The notes beneath the pieces were generated by a model. It worked only from the letters and a program-made list of their open reading frames with translations. It did not search any database and was not told the origin of the DNA. A stretch of 64,000 nucleotides of DNA from Chryseobacterium gambrini (GTDB taxonomy: Bacteria; Bacteroidota; Bacteroidia; Flavobacteriales; Weeksellaceae), in the NCBI RefSeq assembly GCF_900156825.1, contig NZ_FTOV01000001.1, forward strand, positions 124,001 through 188,000, read 5' to 3'. A program made the translations under genes and the position numbers. Shown piece by piece: positions 35,510-44,476 of the stretch (the first letter of the stretch is position 1; each line of letters starts with the position of its first letter).

Positions 35510-36556
35510 CTAAATCTTCCTCGCACTCACCAGAACGTTCATTCCGGAAAGCAATTTTTCATTGTTTTGATTTTTATTGAGAATGATTTTTACCGGAAAT
35601 CGCTGTTCAATCTTTACAAAATTTCCTGTTGCATTGTCCGGCTTTACCAAGGAAAACTGGGAACCGGAAGCGGGAGAAACCGACACGATTTTTCCTTTAA
35701 ATTCCACATCAGGATACGCATCAGCGGTGATAATGACTTCTTTTTGCTGGTCGATTTGTCCCAACTGCGTTTCTTTATAATTGGCAATGATCCATTTTTC
35801 TTTGCTTACGATCTGAACCAAAGCCTGACCTTCTTTGATCAGTTGTCCTTCCTGAATGGTTTTCTTTCCTATCCAACCGTCGTAAGGTGCGGTAACATAA
35901 GTGTAGGAAAGAAAAAGCTTCGCATTGTTAAGATTGGCAGAACTTTGCTGTATCTGGCTTTTTACCGGAGCGATTTTCGTTTTTTGCTCACTAACGCCTG
36001 CTTTTACTGCGTTCTTTTGCTGTTCTAAAGCTGATAAGCTCGCTTTTGCCTGTTCATACAAAGCTTTTGCATTTTCAAACTGCTGATCGGTTGCTGCATC
36101 TTCATCCACTAAATTTTTATATCGTTTAAAATCCTGTTCGGTTTTCCAGATGTCGATTTTGGCAGAAGCAATTTTTGCATCAATAATTTTAGTGCCACTT
36201 TCTTTCGTATTCACTCCGCTTTCGATGGTGTTGATATTATCTGAATTGGCATGGAGACCGGCTTCCGCTATTTTTACCTGATTGATAAACTCGCGGTTGT
36301 CGATGATAAGTAAAGTGTCACCTTTATGCACAAACTGGTTTTCATTGAATTTTATTGTTTTTATAAACCCCGAAACTTTGCTGGAAACCGGCGTAATGTA
36401 CTGTTCGATCTGCGCATCGTTGGTCGTTACATTTTTTCTCGAAAAAAGATAGAAGCTTAACATTCCTGTTATTCCGCTGATGATAAGAATCCACGCCAAA
36501 ACGCTGATGATTTTATTGATTCTTTTTTCCTTTTGTGTTAATTGTTTCTTCGCCAT
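35510..36556 (-). CDS. HlyD/EmrA-family membrane fusion adaptor
   Basis: A 348-residue periplasmic adaptor. A short basic N-terminus precedes one membrane segment (about 16-38, WILIISGITGMLSFYLF), then two lipoyl half-motifs flank a long coiled-coil hairpin (about 80-200), followed by the beta-barrel with KIVSVSPASGSQFSLV. This is the EmrA-type layout. An ATG 18 nt earlier (36574) would overlap the TolC-like gene by 14 nt; the ATG at 36556 gives a 4-nt gap and is preferred. It connects the MFS pump to the outer-membrane channel. Confidence 0.9.
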   Translation of the reverse strand: MAKKQLTQKEKRINKIISVLAWILIISGITGMLSFYLFSRKNVTTNDAQIEQYITPVSSKVSGFIKTIKFNENQFVHKGDTLLIIDNREFINQVKIAEAGLHANSDNINTIESGVNTKESGTKIIDAKIASAKIDIWKTEQDFKRYKNLVDEDAATDQQFENAKALYEQAKASLSALEQQKNAVKAGVSEQKTKIAPVKSQIQQSSANLNNAKLFLSYTYVTAPYDGWIGKKTIQEGQLIKEGQALVQIVSKEKWIIANYKETQLGQIDQQKEVIITADAYPDVEFKGKIVSVSPASGSQFSLVKPDNATGNFVKIEQRFPVKIILNKNQNNEKLLSGMNVLVSARKI

Positions 36557-36560
36557 AGTT

Positions 36561-37898
36561 TTATAAATTTCCAATCGTGTACTGGAGTTGATAATATTTA
36601 AGTTGTCGGTTAATTTTTACGGAAATAAGGTTGGATTGCGCTTCCAGATAGGCATTGTCGGCATCAATGAGTTCGGTGATTAAACTTAACTTATTCGCAT
36701 ATTTGGTCTTTACGATCCTGTAATTTTCTTTTGCCTGATTGATCGCTTCTTCCGCAATGATTACTTTCTGTTCCGTTTCTTCGAATTTTTTGAAAGCTTC
36801 ATACACTTCATGCCGGATATTTTCTTCGTTTTCTTCGATCTGCAATTGGGCAAGAGTTATATTTTCTTTTGCTTCCTGCATTTTGTAATTATTTTTATAC
36901 AGATTTTCGATGGGATAGGTAAGATTGATACCGATCATTCCCAAACGGTACGCATAAGGTTCGGGCGGAAAAAACATCATGTTGGGATATTTTAAAAAGT
37001 ACTCTCCGCCTGCGGTAATTTTCGGTAAATAATTCGCTTTGGCAATTTTCTGATCCAGTTCTTTCAGAGTGAGATTTTTATTGGCAATTTCTACCGATTC
37101 GTTTTTATGTAAAGCGGTTTCCGTTAATTCATTGATGTAAGGGATTTCTGCATTCTCAGAAATTAAGTCTTCTGTTTCCACATGCATTTCCTGATTTTCC
37201 GGAAGCGAAAGCATCGTTTTCAGCTTGTGTTCAGCAATCTGAATATCATTATCCAGTTCTGTCTGGCTCATTTTATGGTTAGAGAGCTGTAAAGAGGTTC
37301 TCAGAACTTCGTTTACCGTAACCACACCGTTTACTTTCAATGCTTTTACCTGTTTGATGTTTACGGAATCTTCTTTCATTTTATCATTAATTAAACGCTG
37401 TTGTTCTTTTAAATGATGAATCTGCAGAAAAGCGGTAATAATTTCCATCTTTAGCTGTCTCTCATTCAGATGGGTTTTAAGAGATGAAATTTCGGTATCA
37501 ATAGCGGCTTTTTTTTCGGTATTTTTAATTTTTCTGCCCATATAAACCGGAATGGAAGCCGAAAGCGTAAAATCGTACATTCCATTGATGATGTTGTACT
37601 TTGTGGCTTTTGCAAACACGCCGTCTTCATGCTGAAAAAGATTGGTGACCTGATTGTAGCTTGTGTGAAATTCTACATCGGGAAGCTTTTCCATTTTCAG
37701 ATCTTTTTCTCTGGTTTCGGACATTTCATCTTTTAAATGGCTGATTTTTATTTTTTTGTTTTGAATTAATCCGATCTCTATCGCTTTTTGCAATGTAAGA
37801 TGTTGATAATCGGTTATCTGTGCCTGTAATAAATTACTCATAAGTAATAGGCACAACGCAAACCACTGATATCTGTTTGCGTATGATATCATTTTCAT
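36561..37898 (-). CDS. TolC-family outer-membrane efflux channel
   Basis: A 445-residue protein with a signal peptide (about 1-27, ending LLQAQ) and two repeats of the TolC helical barrel domain (about 30-440), rich in Glu, Lys, Asn and Leu heptads. The open frame extends upstream to 37967, but a promoter box lies inside that extension and the extension has no signal-peptide character, so the ATG at 37898 is chosen. It is the first gene of the efflux operon, followed by the HlyD and MFS genes, and provides the outer-membrane exit duct. Confidence 0.9.
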   Translation of the reverse strand: MKMISYANRYQWFALCLLLMSNLLQAQITDYQHLTLQKAIEIGLIQNKKIKISHLKDEMSETREKDLKMEKLPDVEFHTSYNQVTNLFQHEDGVFAKATKYNIINGMYDFTLSASIPVYMGRKIKNTEKKAAIDTEISSLKTHLNERQLKMEIITAFLQIHHLKEQQRLINDKMKEDSVNIKQVKALKVNGVVTVNEVLRTSLQLSNHKMSQTELDNDIQIAEHKLKTMLSLPENQEMHVETEDLISENAEIPYINELTETALHKNESVEIANKNLTLKELDQKIAKANYLPKITAGGEYFLKYPNMMFFPPEPYAYRLGMIGINLTYPIENLYKNNYKMQEAKENITLAQLQIEENEENIRHEVYEAFKKFEETEQKVIIAEEAINQAKENYRIVKTKYANKLSLITELIDADNAYLEAQSNLISVKINRQLKYYQLQYTIGNL

Positions 37899-37939
37899 AA
37901 ATATAGTTAAGATTTTTTGCTGAATTGATTTTGACTCTG

Positions 37940-37947
37940 CAAATTTA
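37940..37947 (-). promoter_or_regulatory. Promoter box of the efflux operon
   Basis: On the minus strand TAAATTTG is an exact box 41 nt before the ATG at 37898. It lies inside the longest open frame of the TolC-like gene, which shows that the longer start cannot be used from this promoter. Confidence 0.6.
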
Positions 37948-38023
37948 CGCGGTGCAGCTTCCGACATGATTTGTGAAAACAGAAAAAGATTTGCTCATTT
38001 ACGCCATATTGAAATTTTCTCTT

Positions 38024-38031
38024 TACCTTTA
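38024..38031 (+). promoter_or_regulatory. Possible promoter box of the AraC gene
   Basis: TACCTTTA is one base from TAnnTTTG and ends 4 nt before the ATG at 38036, the same spacing as in two other probable leaderless genes here. No TTG is found at the usual distance. Confidence 0.35.
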
Positions 38032-38035
38032 TTGA

Positions 38036-38839
38036 ATGAACGAAAGTCATTTTAAAGCAGTAGAAGAAGCAGATTCGGAATTTTACGTTTATCATGTACT
38101 TACCGGAAAGGTGAAAACCGAGATTCATTATCACAGTTCGGCTCAGTTGGTGTATGCAGAAGGCGGAATCGTGCATATTTTCACCGATCTGAAACACTGG
38201 TATTTACCGGCAAGATGTTTTATGTGGATTCCTGCCGGAACACCGCATTACATTTTTTCTACCAGTCCGAAAGTAGATTTGTACAATTTTTATTTTAAAA
38301 AAGAAGAGAATGAAAATGGCTTTTTTGATGAAATTAATATTTATTCGGTAAGTCATCTTCTTCGGGAGATGATTTTGTATACCAAAGACTGGGATGGGAA
38401 AATCACAAGAAATGATGGGGTAAAATATGATTTTCTTAAAGCATTAAAAGGGATTTTACCTGAAAAGAGGGATAAAAAACTGGCATTTCCGGTTCAACAT
38501 CCTTTTCCGAATGACGAAATGCTTCTGAAGGTGGCACAGTACATTCATGCGAATCTGGAAAAGCCTTTAAGCATAGAATCTACGGCAAAAGAATTCGGGA
38601 TGAGTACAAGAACGCTTTCCCGAAAGTTTAAGGAAATTCTGGGCATGAATTACGTCCGTTTTTTACGTGCGCTGAGAATTACCCGCTCTCTGGAATTGAT
38701 GCTGGAAGGGAAGTACAATATGTATGAGATCGCGATGATGGTGGGATACAACAGCTTGTCTTCTTTCAGTAATATTTTTAAGAAGGTGATCGGGGTTGCT
38801 CCGACGGATTATCTGCAGAAGCTGAAGGGAGAGGAGTGA
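38036..38839 (+). CDS. AraC-family transcriptional regulator
   Basis: A 267-residue regulator. The N-terminal half is a cupin-like sensing domain (about 17-110, HYHSSAQLVYAEGGIVHIF), the C-terminal half (about 165-265) has two helix-turn-helix motifs, with TAKEFGMSTRTLSRKFKEILG and the signature IAMMVGYNSLSSFSNIFKKVIGVAPTDY. It is divergent from the TolC-HlyD-MFS operon, 137 nt away, and so is the likely activator or repressor of the pump in response to a small ligand. The ligand is unknown. Confidence 0.9.
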   Translation: MNESHFKAVEEADSEFYVYHVLTGKVKTEIHYHSSAQLVYAEGGIVHIFTDLKHWYLPARCFMWIPAGTPHYIFSTSPKVDLYNFYFKKEENENGFFDEINIYSVSHLLREMILYTKDWDGKITRNDGVKYDFLKALKGILPEKRDKKLAFPVQHPFPNDEMLLKVAQYIHANLEKPLSIESTAKEFGMSTRTLSRKFKEILGMNYVRFLRALRITRSLELMLEGKYNMYEIAMMVGYNSLSSFSNIFKKVIGVAPTDYLQKLKGEE

Positions 38840-38860
38840 TTTTGAGGTGGAGAGTTTTGG

Positions 38861-38888
38861 GTTTGAGAGTTTGAGAGTGGGAGGGTTT
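38861..38888 (-). repeat. G/A-rich tract, right arm of inverted pair
   Basis: Reverse complement of the tract at 35473-35500 with 3 mismatches in 28. It lies 21 nt after the AraC stop codon, so the two arms bracket MFS-HlyD-TolC-AraC almost exactly. Confidence 0.7.
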
Positions 38889-39120
38889 TTGTGTTTTTTC
38901 TAAATACTAATGACATAAATTTTTTTCATGAAAACATTAATTAAATTTCTGCTTCATTCTTTATTTTCGGAGAAGTAAGTCTTGTGAAAACGTATCAGTA
39001 TTTATTAATGACGGGAATTTTAGCCCCGATTGTAATGAAAATCCTTTTTTGAAAAAAAAGATTGCAATGGAAAGCGGGAAATAGCTCCTGAAAAATATAG
39101 AGATGTTCTTTTTGAGGGTA

Positions 39121-39145
39121 GATTTCTCCTTCGTCGAAATGACAA
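39121..39145 (-). repeat. TTGTCATTTCGACGAAGGAGAAATC dispersed repeat
   Basis: On the minus strand it starts TTGTCATTTCGACGAAGG and ends AGAAATC. This is a widespread intergenic sequence in many bacteria and belongs to the same loose set as the element at 1355. It is distinct from its neighbour at 39175. Confidence 0.65.
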
Positions 39146-39174
39146 ATCTGCTGATGTAATGATAAATTGTTGTG

Positions 39175-39236
39175 AAAGATTGCTTCGTCGCTTTAGAACT
39201 GCGTTCGCAGACCCTCAGTCTGTTCGCAATGACACA
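39175..39236 (-). repeat. GTCATTGCGAAC...GAAGCAATCTTT dispersed repeat
   Basis: Minus strand begins TTGTGTCATTGCGAAC and ends GCGACGAAGCAATCTTT, with GGGTCTGCGAACGCAGTTCT in the centre, which can fold back on itself. The ends are those of a well-known dispersed GTCATTGCGA element. Confidence 0.65.
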
Positions 39237-39238
39237 AA

Positions 39239-39263
39239 AAAACCACTTCGGTTGAAGTGGTTT
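39239..39263 (-). terminator. Terminator of the rpsF-rpsR-rplI operon
   Basis: AAACCACTT pairs with GAAGTGGTTT around a short loop; on the minus strand a T7 run follows. Confidence 0.8.
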
Positions 39264-39288
39264 ATATGTTGAGAAAATCTCGTCTTGA

Positions 39289-39798
39289 TTAAGCTTCTTC
39301 AGAAGATGCTTCTTCTTTTTTAGCAGGAGCTGCTTTTGGAGCTTCAACCGGAGCATCAGATACAACATCGAATTCGTAGTTGTACTCAACGTTTCTGTGA
39401 AGTCTAACAAGAGCTGAGAATTTACCTGTTCTCTTAATTGTGTTTCCAGGAATTTTGATGTATTTTTTGTCTACAGATACACCTGCTTTTCCTAAAGCTG
39501 CAGCTAAATCTGCATTGTTGATAGAACCGAATAATTTATCACCAGTACCTACTTTTGCAGGAATTGTGATAGAAGTTTTCTTTAATTGCTCTACTACAGC
39601 GTTTGCAGCAGCAACCAATTTAGCTTCTTCTTCTTTTCTAGCCTCCAAAGTAGCTTCTAAAGCTGCAATGTTTTTAGGAGTAGCTAATAAAGCATACCCT
39701 TGAGGAATTAAGAAGTTTCTTGCATAACCAGGCTTTACGCTTACTGTGTCGAATTCAAGACCTAAGTTTTCTACGTCTTTTTTTAGAATAATGTTCAT
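39289..39798 (-). CDS. rplI: 50S ribosomal protein L9
   Basis: A 169-residue L9. The N-terminal domain begins MNIILKKDVENLGLEFDTVSVKPGYARNFLIPQG, then the long central helix (about 40-75, AALEATLEARKEEEAKL) and the C-terminal rRNA-binding domain ending near 147. An acidic, Ala/Lys-rich tail follows (APKAAPAKKEEASSEEA), about 20 residues longer than in E. coli. It is the last gene of the rpsF operon, after a 132-nt gap. Confidence 0.97.
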   Translation of the reverse strand: MNIILKKDVENLGLEFDTVSVKPGYARNFLIPQGYALLATPKNIAALEATLEARKEEEAKLVAAANAVVEQLKKTSITIPAKVGTGDKLFGSINNADLAAALGKAGVSVDKKYIKIPGNTIKRTGKFSALVRLHRNVEYNYEFDVVSDAPVEAPKAAPAKKEEASSEEA

Positions 39799-39930
39799 TG
39801 TTGTTGTCCGTTTTAGAGTTTGGAGTTCCGGGGTTTATATTCCGGCTTACTCTTCACATCGTTAGAATTTATAAATTAATTCAGCAACAAAAAGCCAAAA
39901 GCGAGAAGCTAATGGCTAATTGCATTTTTT

Positions 39931-40233
39931 TTATTTCAATAAGTCAGCTACGTATGGTAGTAACGCCAAGTGTCTTGCTCTTTTGATCGCAGCAGAAACT
40001 TTTCTTTGGTATTTTAAAGAAGTTCCTGTGTATCTTCTTGGTAAGATTTTACCTTGCTCGTTTACGAACTGTAATAAGAAATCAGCATCTTTGTAATCTA
40101 CGTGCTTAATTCCGTATTTTTTGAATCTACAATATTTCTTTTCAGATTTTGTATTGATATCAAGCGGAGTAAGGAATTTTACTTCAGATTCTCCTCCAGC
40201 TGAGGCTTGTTTAGCCATTTCGTCTATTGCCAT
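39931..40233 (-). CDS. rpsR: 30S ribosomal protein S18
   Basis: A 100-residue S18 with the core [18 protein letters not shown] and the basic [23 protein letters not shown] at the C-terminus. The first 20 residues are an extension rich in Ala, Gly and Glu. It binds 16S rRNA with S6. It lies between rpsF (30 nt upstream) and rplI; no priB is between rpsF and rpsR. Confidence 0.97.
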   Translation of the reverse strand: MAIDEMAKQASAGGESEVKFLTPLDINTKSEKKYCRFKKYGIKHVDYKDADFLLQFVNEQGKILPRRYTGTSLKYQRKVSAAIKRARHLALLPYVADLLK

Positions 40234-40263
40234 TGTCTTGTCTTTTAAAAATAGGGTTAATAA

Positions 40264-40605
40264 TTAAGCTTTAGCTGCTTTTACTTTTGCTCTTCTAGTT
40301 ACAGCATAGTCAACAGCGTGTTTGTCTAGTTTTGTAGTAAGGTAACGGATTACTCTCTCGTCACGCTTGAATGCCAATTCTAAATCAGCAACTACAGAAC
40401 CTTCACCTTTAAACTCGATTAAAGTGTAGAATCCGTTCTTTTTCAATTGGATCGGGTAAGCTAATTTTTTTAATCCCCAGTTTTCTTTAGCAACGATTTC
40501 GCAGTTCTTTTCTTTAATAAGATCTTCGAATTTTTTCACTGCTTCCTCCACCTGTGCATCAGATAGAACGGGAGTTAAAATGAAAACAGTTTCGTAATTG
40601 TTCAT
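40264..40605 (-). CDS. rpsF: 30S ribosomal protein S6
   Basis: A 113-residue S6 beginning [16 protein letters not shown], with the [15 protein letters not shown] and [20 protein letters not shown] segments of the family and an Ala/Lys-rich tail. The open frame reaches 40641, but a promoter box lies at 40639-40646, so the ATG at 40605 is used. It heads rpsF-rpsR-rplI. Confidence 0.97.
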   Translation of the reverse strand: MNNYETVFILTPVLSDAQVEEAVKKFEDLIKEKNCEIVAKENWGLKKLAYPIQLKKNGFYTLIEFKGEGSVVADLELAFKRDERVIRYLTTKLDKHAVDYAVTRRAKVKAAKA

Positions 40606-40638
40606 AATGTTAAAAAATTTGTTAATTATTTCGAGGTG

Positions 40639-40669
40639 CAAAAGTAGAGAATATATTTGTAATATGCAA
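40639..40669 (-). promoter_or_regulatory. Promoter of rpsF-rpsR-rplI
   Basis: On the minus strand TTG (40669-40667) is followed after 20 nt by TACTTTTG (40646-40639), a textbook Bacteroidota promoter. Transcription would start near 40634, about 29 nt before the rpsF ATG. Confidence 0.7.
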
Positions 40670-40769
40670 TACGAAAGCGAATGTTTCTGAAAAATTGTTG
40701 GTGGTAAATTGTTGTCAGTTCATGGTTTTTGTTTTTTATAAATGAACTTTAAACCCAAAACCCTGAACT

Positions 40770-42128
40770 CTAAATACTATCGTCTTTTCTGATCTCCGTT
40801 AAAAAATTCACTTTTATGACGTCATATAAAGAATGTCGGCTTACCAAAATGGAGGCAATGGAAGACACCATTCCGGCTAACATAAGATGAAATATTAAAG
40901 AATGTCTGTCGGTCATTTCCAGAACAATGATTGCCGATGTAAAAGGTGCTCTTGTAATTCCCGTTAAAAAAGCAACCATTCCTGCCAAAACAACAACATT
41001 GGTTTCATTCGGGCTTAAATGAATGAATCCTGAAATTACAGAACCAATACTTGCTCCGGCTGTTAAAGCAGGGGCAAAAATTCCTCCTGCGCCGCCGGAA
41101 GTGAAGGAAAGGGCAGGACCCAACATTCTTAAAACCGGAACGTACCAGTCTTCATGTTTTTCTGAAGTAAAAAGAACGCGTTCCATGATTTCTTTTCCGG
41201 AGCCTAATATTTCTCTGTTGATGAAAAAGGCTATAGAAGCGATGATCAGAGCGCAGAAAATTAAAAATGCTACGTTCGCACGGTCTGTTTTAAGTTTTCT
41301 TTTCTTCCAGTCATTCATTTTAAGCATGATTACGGAGAGCTGACTGGCTAAAATTCCGGCAGTTCCGCCTACTAAAATGATGGGAAACATGACCATTAAA
41401 GAAACGTCGTTTGTTTTTGGATATCCCAAATATAGGTAAGAACCTGCCAAAGTCTGCGCCGTTAAACCCGCAATGATAACTGCGGTAAACAGAGCGGTTT
41501 TAAAGTAATTGATATGGGTTTTGGAAAGTTCTTCCACGGCGAAAACAATTCCGCCTAAAGGTGTGTTAAAAGCTGCTGCAAGTCCCGCTGCCGCACCCGT
41601 CATGATCATGTTTTTTTTTGAAATTTTCGGCCACCATTCGGGAAGGTATTCGTTTACTTTTCTGAAAACAGAACCTGCAATCTGAATCGTAGGACCTTCA
41701 CGACCGACTGCACCGCCTCCAATGACCAGAATAACAGAAGAAAGAATTTTAAAAACAATAATTTTTAAGCTTAGTAAACTTCGGATCTTTTTATGTTCTT
41801 TCGGGTTGGCTAATTCTACGGCTGCCATCACCTGAGGAATTCCGCTTCCTTTTGCATTCGGGGCAAATTCTTTCACCAGCCACCAAGACAAGACAAAACC
41901 AATCGGAGCAATTATGAAGATCATCCAGGAATGCCAGTCCAAAATAAAATGCAAAAGATTTTCTCCCCATGCAAAAATTTTGGCATACATCACCGCTACA
42001 AATCCCGTAATCACAGAGCCAATCCAGAAAGGAATTGCCTGAAGCAGATTGTACTTCAGTTGTTCGTTTCGGATGTTGTCGAAAGATTTTTTAAGAGATT
42101 TCCGGATGATGACTATTATTTTCAGCAT
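40770..42128 (-). CDS. ClC-family chloride channel or exchanger
   Basis: A 452-residue protein with the ClC pattern of about ten membrane helices. The selectivity-filter motifs are all seen: GSGIPQV near 97, GREGPTIQ near 147 (gating Glu), and GGAGGIFAPAL near 345. A Glu at the internal proton gate cannot be placed with certainty, so channel and Cl-/H+ exchanger remain possible. No CBS domains follow. It stands alone, followed by the unrelated ribosomal genes. Confidence 0.9.
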   Translation of the reverse strand: MLKIIVIIRKSLKKSFDNIRNEQLKYNLLQAIPFWIGSVITGFVAVMYAKIFAWGENLLHFILDWHSWMIFIIAPIGFVLSWWLVKEFAPNAKGSGIPQVMAAVELANPKEHKKIRSLLSLKIIVFKILSSVILVIGGGAVGREGPTIQIAGSVFRKVNEYLPEWWPKISKKNMIMTGAAAGLAAAFNTPLGGIVFAVEELSKTHINYFKTALFTAVIIAGLTAQTLAGSYLYLGYPKTNDVSLMVMFPIILVGGTAGILASQLSVIMLKMNDWKKRKLKTDRANVAFLIFCALIIASIAFFINREILGSGKEIMERVLFTSEKHEDWYVPVLRMLGPALSFTSGGAGGIFAPALTAGASIGSVISGFIHLSPNETNVVVLAGMVAFLTGITRAPFTSAIIVLEMTDRHSLIFHLMLAGMVSSIASILVSRHSLYDVIKVNFLTEIRKDDSI

Positions 42129-42168
42129 TTAATTGTTGGTAGCAAGATTGATGATAAAAATAAGGAAT

Positions 42169-42792
42169 TTATATTTCTTCTAAAAATTTTGCCACCAGTA
42201 AAGCGTTTTGTACAGAAAGTTCTTTAGGCAAGGCGAAGCTTAATACGTTGTTTTTAATTTCCAGCTTAAAATCTTCATCAGAAAACGCTTTGATTGTTTC
42301 TTTTCTTCCTGAGTTTAAAAAGGATTGGGTTTTAAAAGGATCGCTTCCCAAAACATAAAAATCTTTAAAATCACGGTCTTTAAAATTAACAGTAAAGCTG
42401 CTGAATATTCCTGCTATTTTATCTGCCCATTTCTTTCTGTTGACTGAAATAAATCCAAAATCACTGCTTAATTTTTTCATTCCCCAGATTTGCAGACTGT
42501 CGTACGAAGTTGTTGTGCGTGCTCCTTTTGCGGTGGTTCCTATTTTGCTGACGATAAAGAGATAAAAAGAATTCTGTCTGTTGTTATCCGTAATGAAATA
42601 GCCTATTTTGGGAGTAAAAAGCGGTATTTCTTCACCGGAATTAAATTCATGAAAAAGGGAGGCTTTGATTTCAATAACAGCAATATCGTAAATTTCAAAA
42701 AGTTTGTCATAAACCTCAAAAATCAGATTTTCTTCTTCTTTTGAAAAATCGAAAAGTTTTTTAACATTGAGTTTTCTGAAATCCAGTTCCAC
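42169..42792 (-). CDS. Hypothetical protein, 207 aa
   Basis: I do not recognise this soluble protein. It opens with an acidic helical segment (MELDFRKLNVKKLFDFSKEEE), then alternates strand-like and polar stretches, with no signal peptide, membrane helix or known catalytic motif. It lies 40 nt before the ClC gene in the same direction and may be co-transcribed with it, but the two need not be related in function. Confidence 0.7.
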   Translation of the reverse strand: MELDFRKLNVKKLFDFSKEEENLIFEVYDKLFEIYDIAVIEIKASLFHEFNSGEEIPLFTPKIGYFITDNNRQNSFYLFIVSKIGTTAKGARTTTSYDSLQIWGMKKLSSDFGFISVNRKKWADKIAGIFSSFTVNFKDRDFKDFYVLGSDPFKTQSFLNSGRKETIKAFSDEDFKLEIKNNVLSFALPKELSVQNALLVAKFLEEI

Positions 42793-42845
42793 AGTGAGAA
42801 TGTTTTTTTAGTTTAGACAAACTGAGAATTAAAGTTAAATGTTAA

Positions 42846-44273
42846 TTATTTTTTCATTAAATCTTGTATTTTGTTGACCATGTTTTCTGCGTTGGTATTT
42901 TTTGGGTTTAATGCTAAAGATTTTTTATAATTTTCTAATGCTAAAGTATAGTTTTTAATTGAAAAATAACCTTCTCCCAAACTGTCAAAAGCATTCGCCG
43001 ACTGAGGATTTTCTTTAGCATTTAACGCAAAAACTTTTACTGCCTCATTAAATCTGGAATTTCTCATTAAAATATAACCGATATTATTCAATGTGTCTTC
43101 AAAATTCCATTTTGAATCTTTTGCTTTAATGGAATAATAATTTTTTTCAGCATTTGGATTGTTTGGCTTAAAAAATTCATTAATAATTGATTCTTCTGCT
43201 AACAGAAAATTATCTGTTAAATTTTTATCCACGATGGATGCAATATGATTTATGATGTGATATTGTTCTGGAAAAAAGTTATAACCGTTTGACATCATGA
43301 TTATTGCCATATTATTTTGTGGATAAAATCTGAAAGCGCTTACATTTCCTCCAGAAAAGCCGTAAGACGAAATATTATTCACTTTATTGATTTCCCAGCC
43401 GTATGCAAAGACATCTTTTTTATTTCCATATTCAAATGGCAGCCACATCATGTCTTTTGTTTTTTGATTCAGGAAGTCATTTTTACTTAAATGGCTGCTC
43501 CATTTCAAAAATGCAGGCAGAGTAATGGCTATTCCGTTTCCGGGATATGCTTTTTTTCCTTCAACATCTTTAGATTTTACATATTTTTTAGTCTCCGAAT
43601 CGAAATTGTATTTTATAACACGGTTCGGAATTTTTTCAAGAGCATTTGACGAATAAACAACCTGATTTTTTACATCAGAAAATTGACTACTTAGAATAAA
43701 ATCTTCAAAAGATTGTACTGTAATTTTTTCAATAATCATAGAGAGAAGCATATAATTCGTTTGATTATATCTGAATTCGTTCCCTGTTGTAAAATCCATT
43801 TTCTCTTTGCTCAACCGTTCAATAGTTTTAGAACCTGAATATTCCGGCAGAATATCACTGAAAGCAATAAAATCCGGTATTCCGGAAGAATGGGTCAAGA
43901 GATTTTTCACCTTTACATTTTGCCATTCCTGGGGTAGATTTTCAACATATTTTGAAACATTGTCTTCTAAAGATAATTTTCCTTGTTCTATTAATTGAAA
44001 AACACCAATGTCAGTTATTAATTTTGAAGTAGAATATATCCTGAACATTGAACTTGGACTTACTTTTTTAGCGTCTTCCAAATTTTCCGTACCGTAATAT
44101 TGCTCAAAAATTACTTTACTATCTTTTATAACACCAATTGCTAAACCGGGAATTTGATTTGCTTTAATGGCTTCTTTTACGTAATTATCAATTAATGTAA
44201 ACTGATTGGCTTGCTGCGAAAAAGAGACGGCAGAAATATTTAAGACAAAAGTTGCCAGAAGAATTTGTTTCAT
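42846..44273 (-). CDS. Secreted serine hydrolase (beta-lactamase family) with TPRs
   Basis: A 475-residue protein: signal peptide (about 1-19, ending VSFSQ), a class C beta-lactamase/D-Ala-D-Ala-carboxypeptidase-like domain (about 25-355) and two tetratricopeptide repeats at the C-terminus (about 400-470). The S-x-x-K motif is in RIYSTSKLI with the nucleophile Ser near 85, the Tyr motif is YNQTNY near 170, and the third element is GFSGG near 305. It may hydrolyse D-amino-acid peptides or esters in the periplasm; true beta-lactamase activity is unlikely. The fused TPRs suggest that it binds a partner protein. Confidence 0.87.
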   Translation of the reverse strand: MKQILLATFVLNISAVSFSQQANQFTLIDNYVKEAIKANQIPGLAIGVIKDSKVIFEQYYGTENLEDAKKVSPSSMFRIYSTSKLITDIGVFQLIEQGKLSLEDNVSKYVENLPQEWQNVKVKNLLTHSSGIPDFIAFSDILPEYSGSKTIERLSKEKMDFTTGNEFRYNQTNYMLLSMIIEKITVQSFEDFILSSQFSDVKNQVVYSSNALEKIPNRVIKYNFDSETKKYVKSKDVEGKKAYPGNGIAITLPAFLKWSSHLSKNDFLNQKTKDMMWLPFEYGNKKDVFAYGWEINKVNNISSYGFSGGNVSAFRFYPQNNMAIIMMSNGYNFFPEQYHIINHIASIVDKNLTDNFLLAEESIINEFFKPNNPNAEKNYYSIKAKDSKWNFEDTLNNIGYILMRNSRFNEAVKVFALNAKENPQSANAFDSLGEGYFSIKNYTLALENYKKSLALNPKNTNAENMVNKIQDLMKK

Positions 44274-44381
44274 ATTTTGAGAATATAGGTTCTTACTTTT
44301 ATTTAAAGACAGTTAAAAAAAGCATTCTATTACATGGTTTGTCTGGATTTGGTATAAAATGTTACAAAGTTTTTCAAACAA

Positions 44382-44409
44382 AAAACCTCCGAAAAAAATC
44401 GAAGGTTTT
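44382..44409 (-). terminator. Terminator of the E2 gene
   Basis: AAAACCT pairs with AGGTTTT with one internal mismatch and an A-rich loop; the minus strand continues into T6. It follows the E2 gene at 44477. Confidence 0.6.
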
Positions 44410-44476
44410 ATATTGTAAAGATATTTTGATAAGCTTAATATGACAATTACATCACTTATCATTCATCATTTATAAA

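Larger units (their letters stand above)
38840..39288. other. Spacer of 449 nt rich in dispersed repeats
   Basis: No gene is visible. From left to right it holds the second C/T-rich tract (38861-38888), an AT-rich stretch, two dispersed intergenic repeats (39121-39145 and 39175-39236) and the rplI terminator (39239-39263). Confidence 0.6.
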
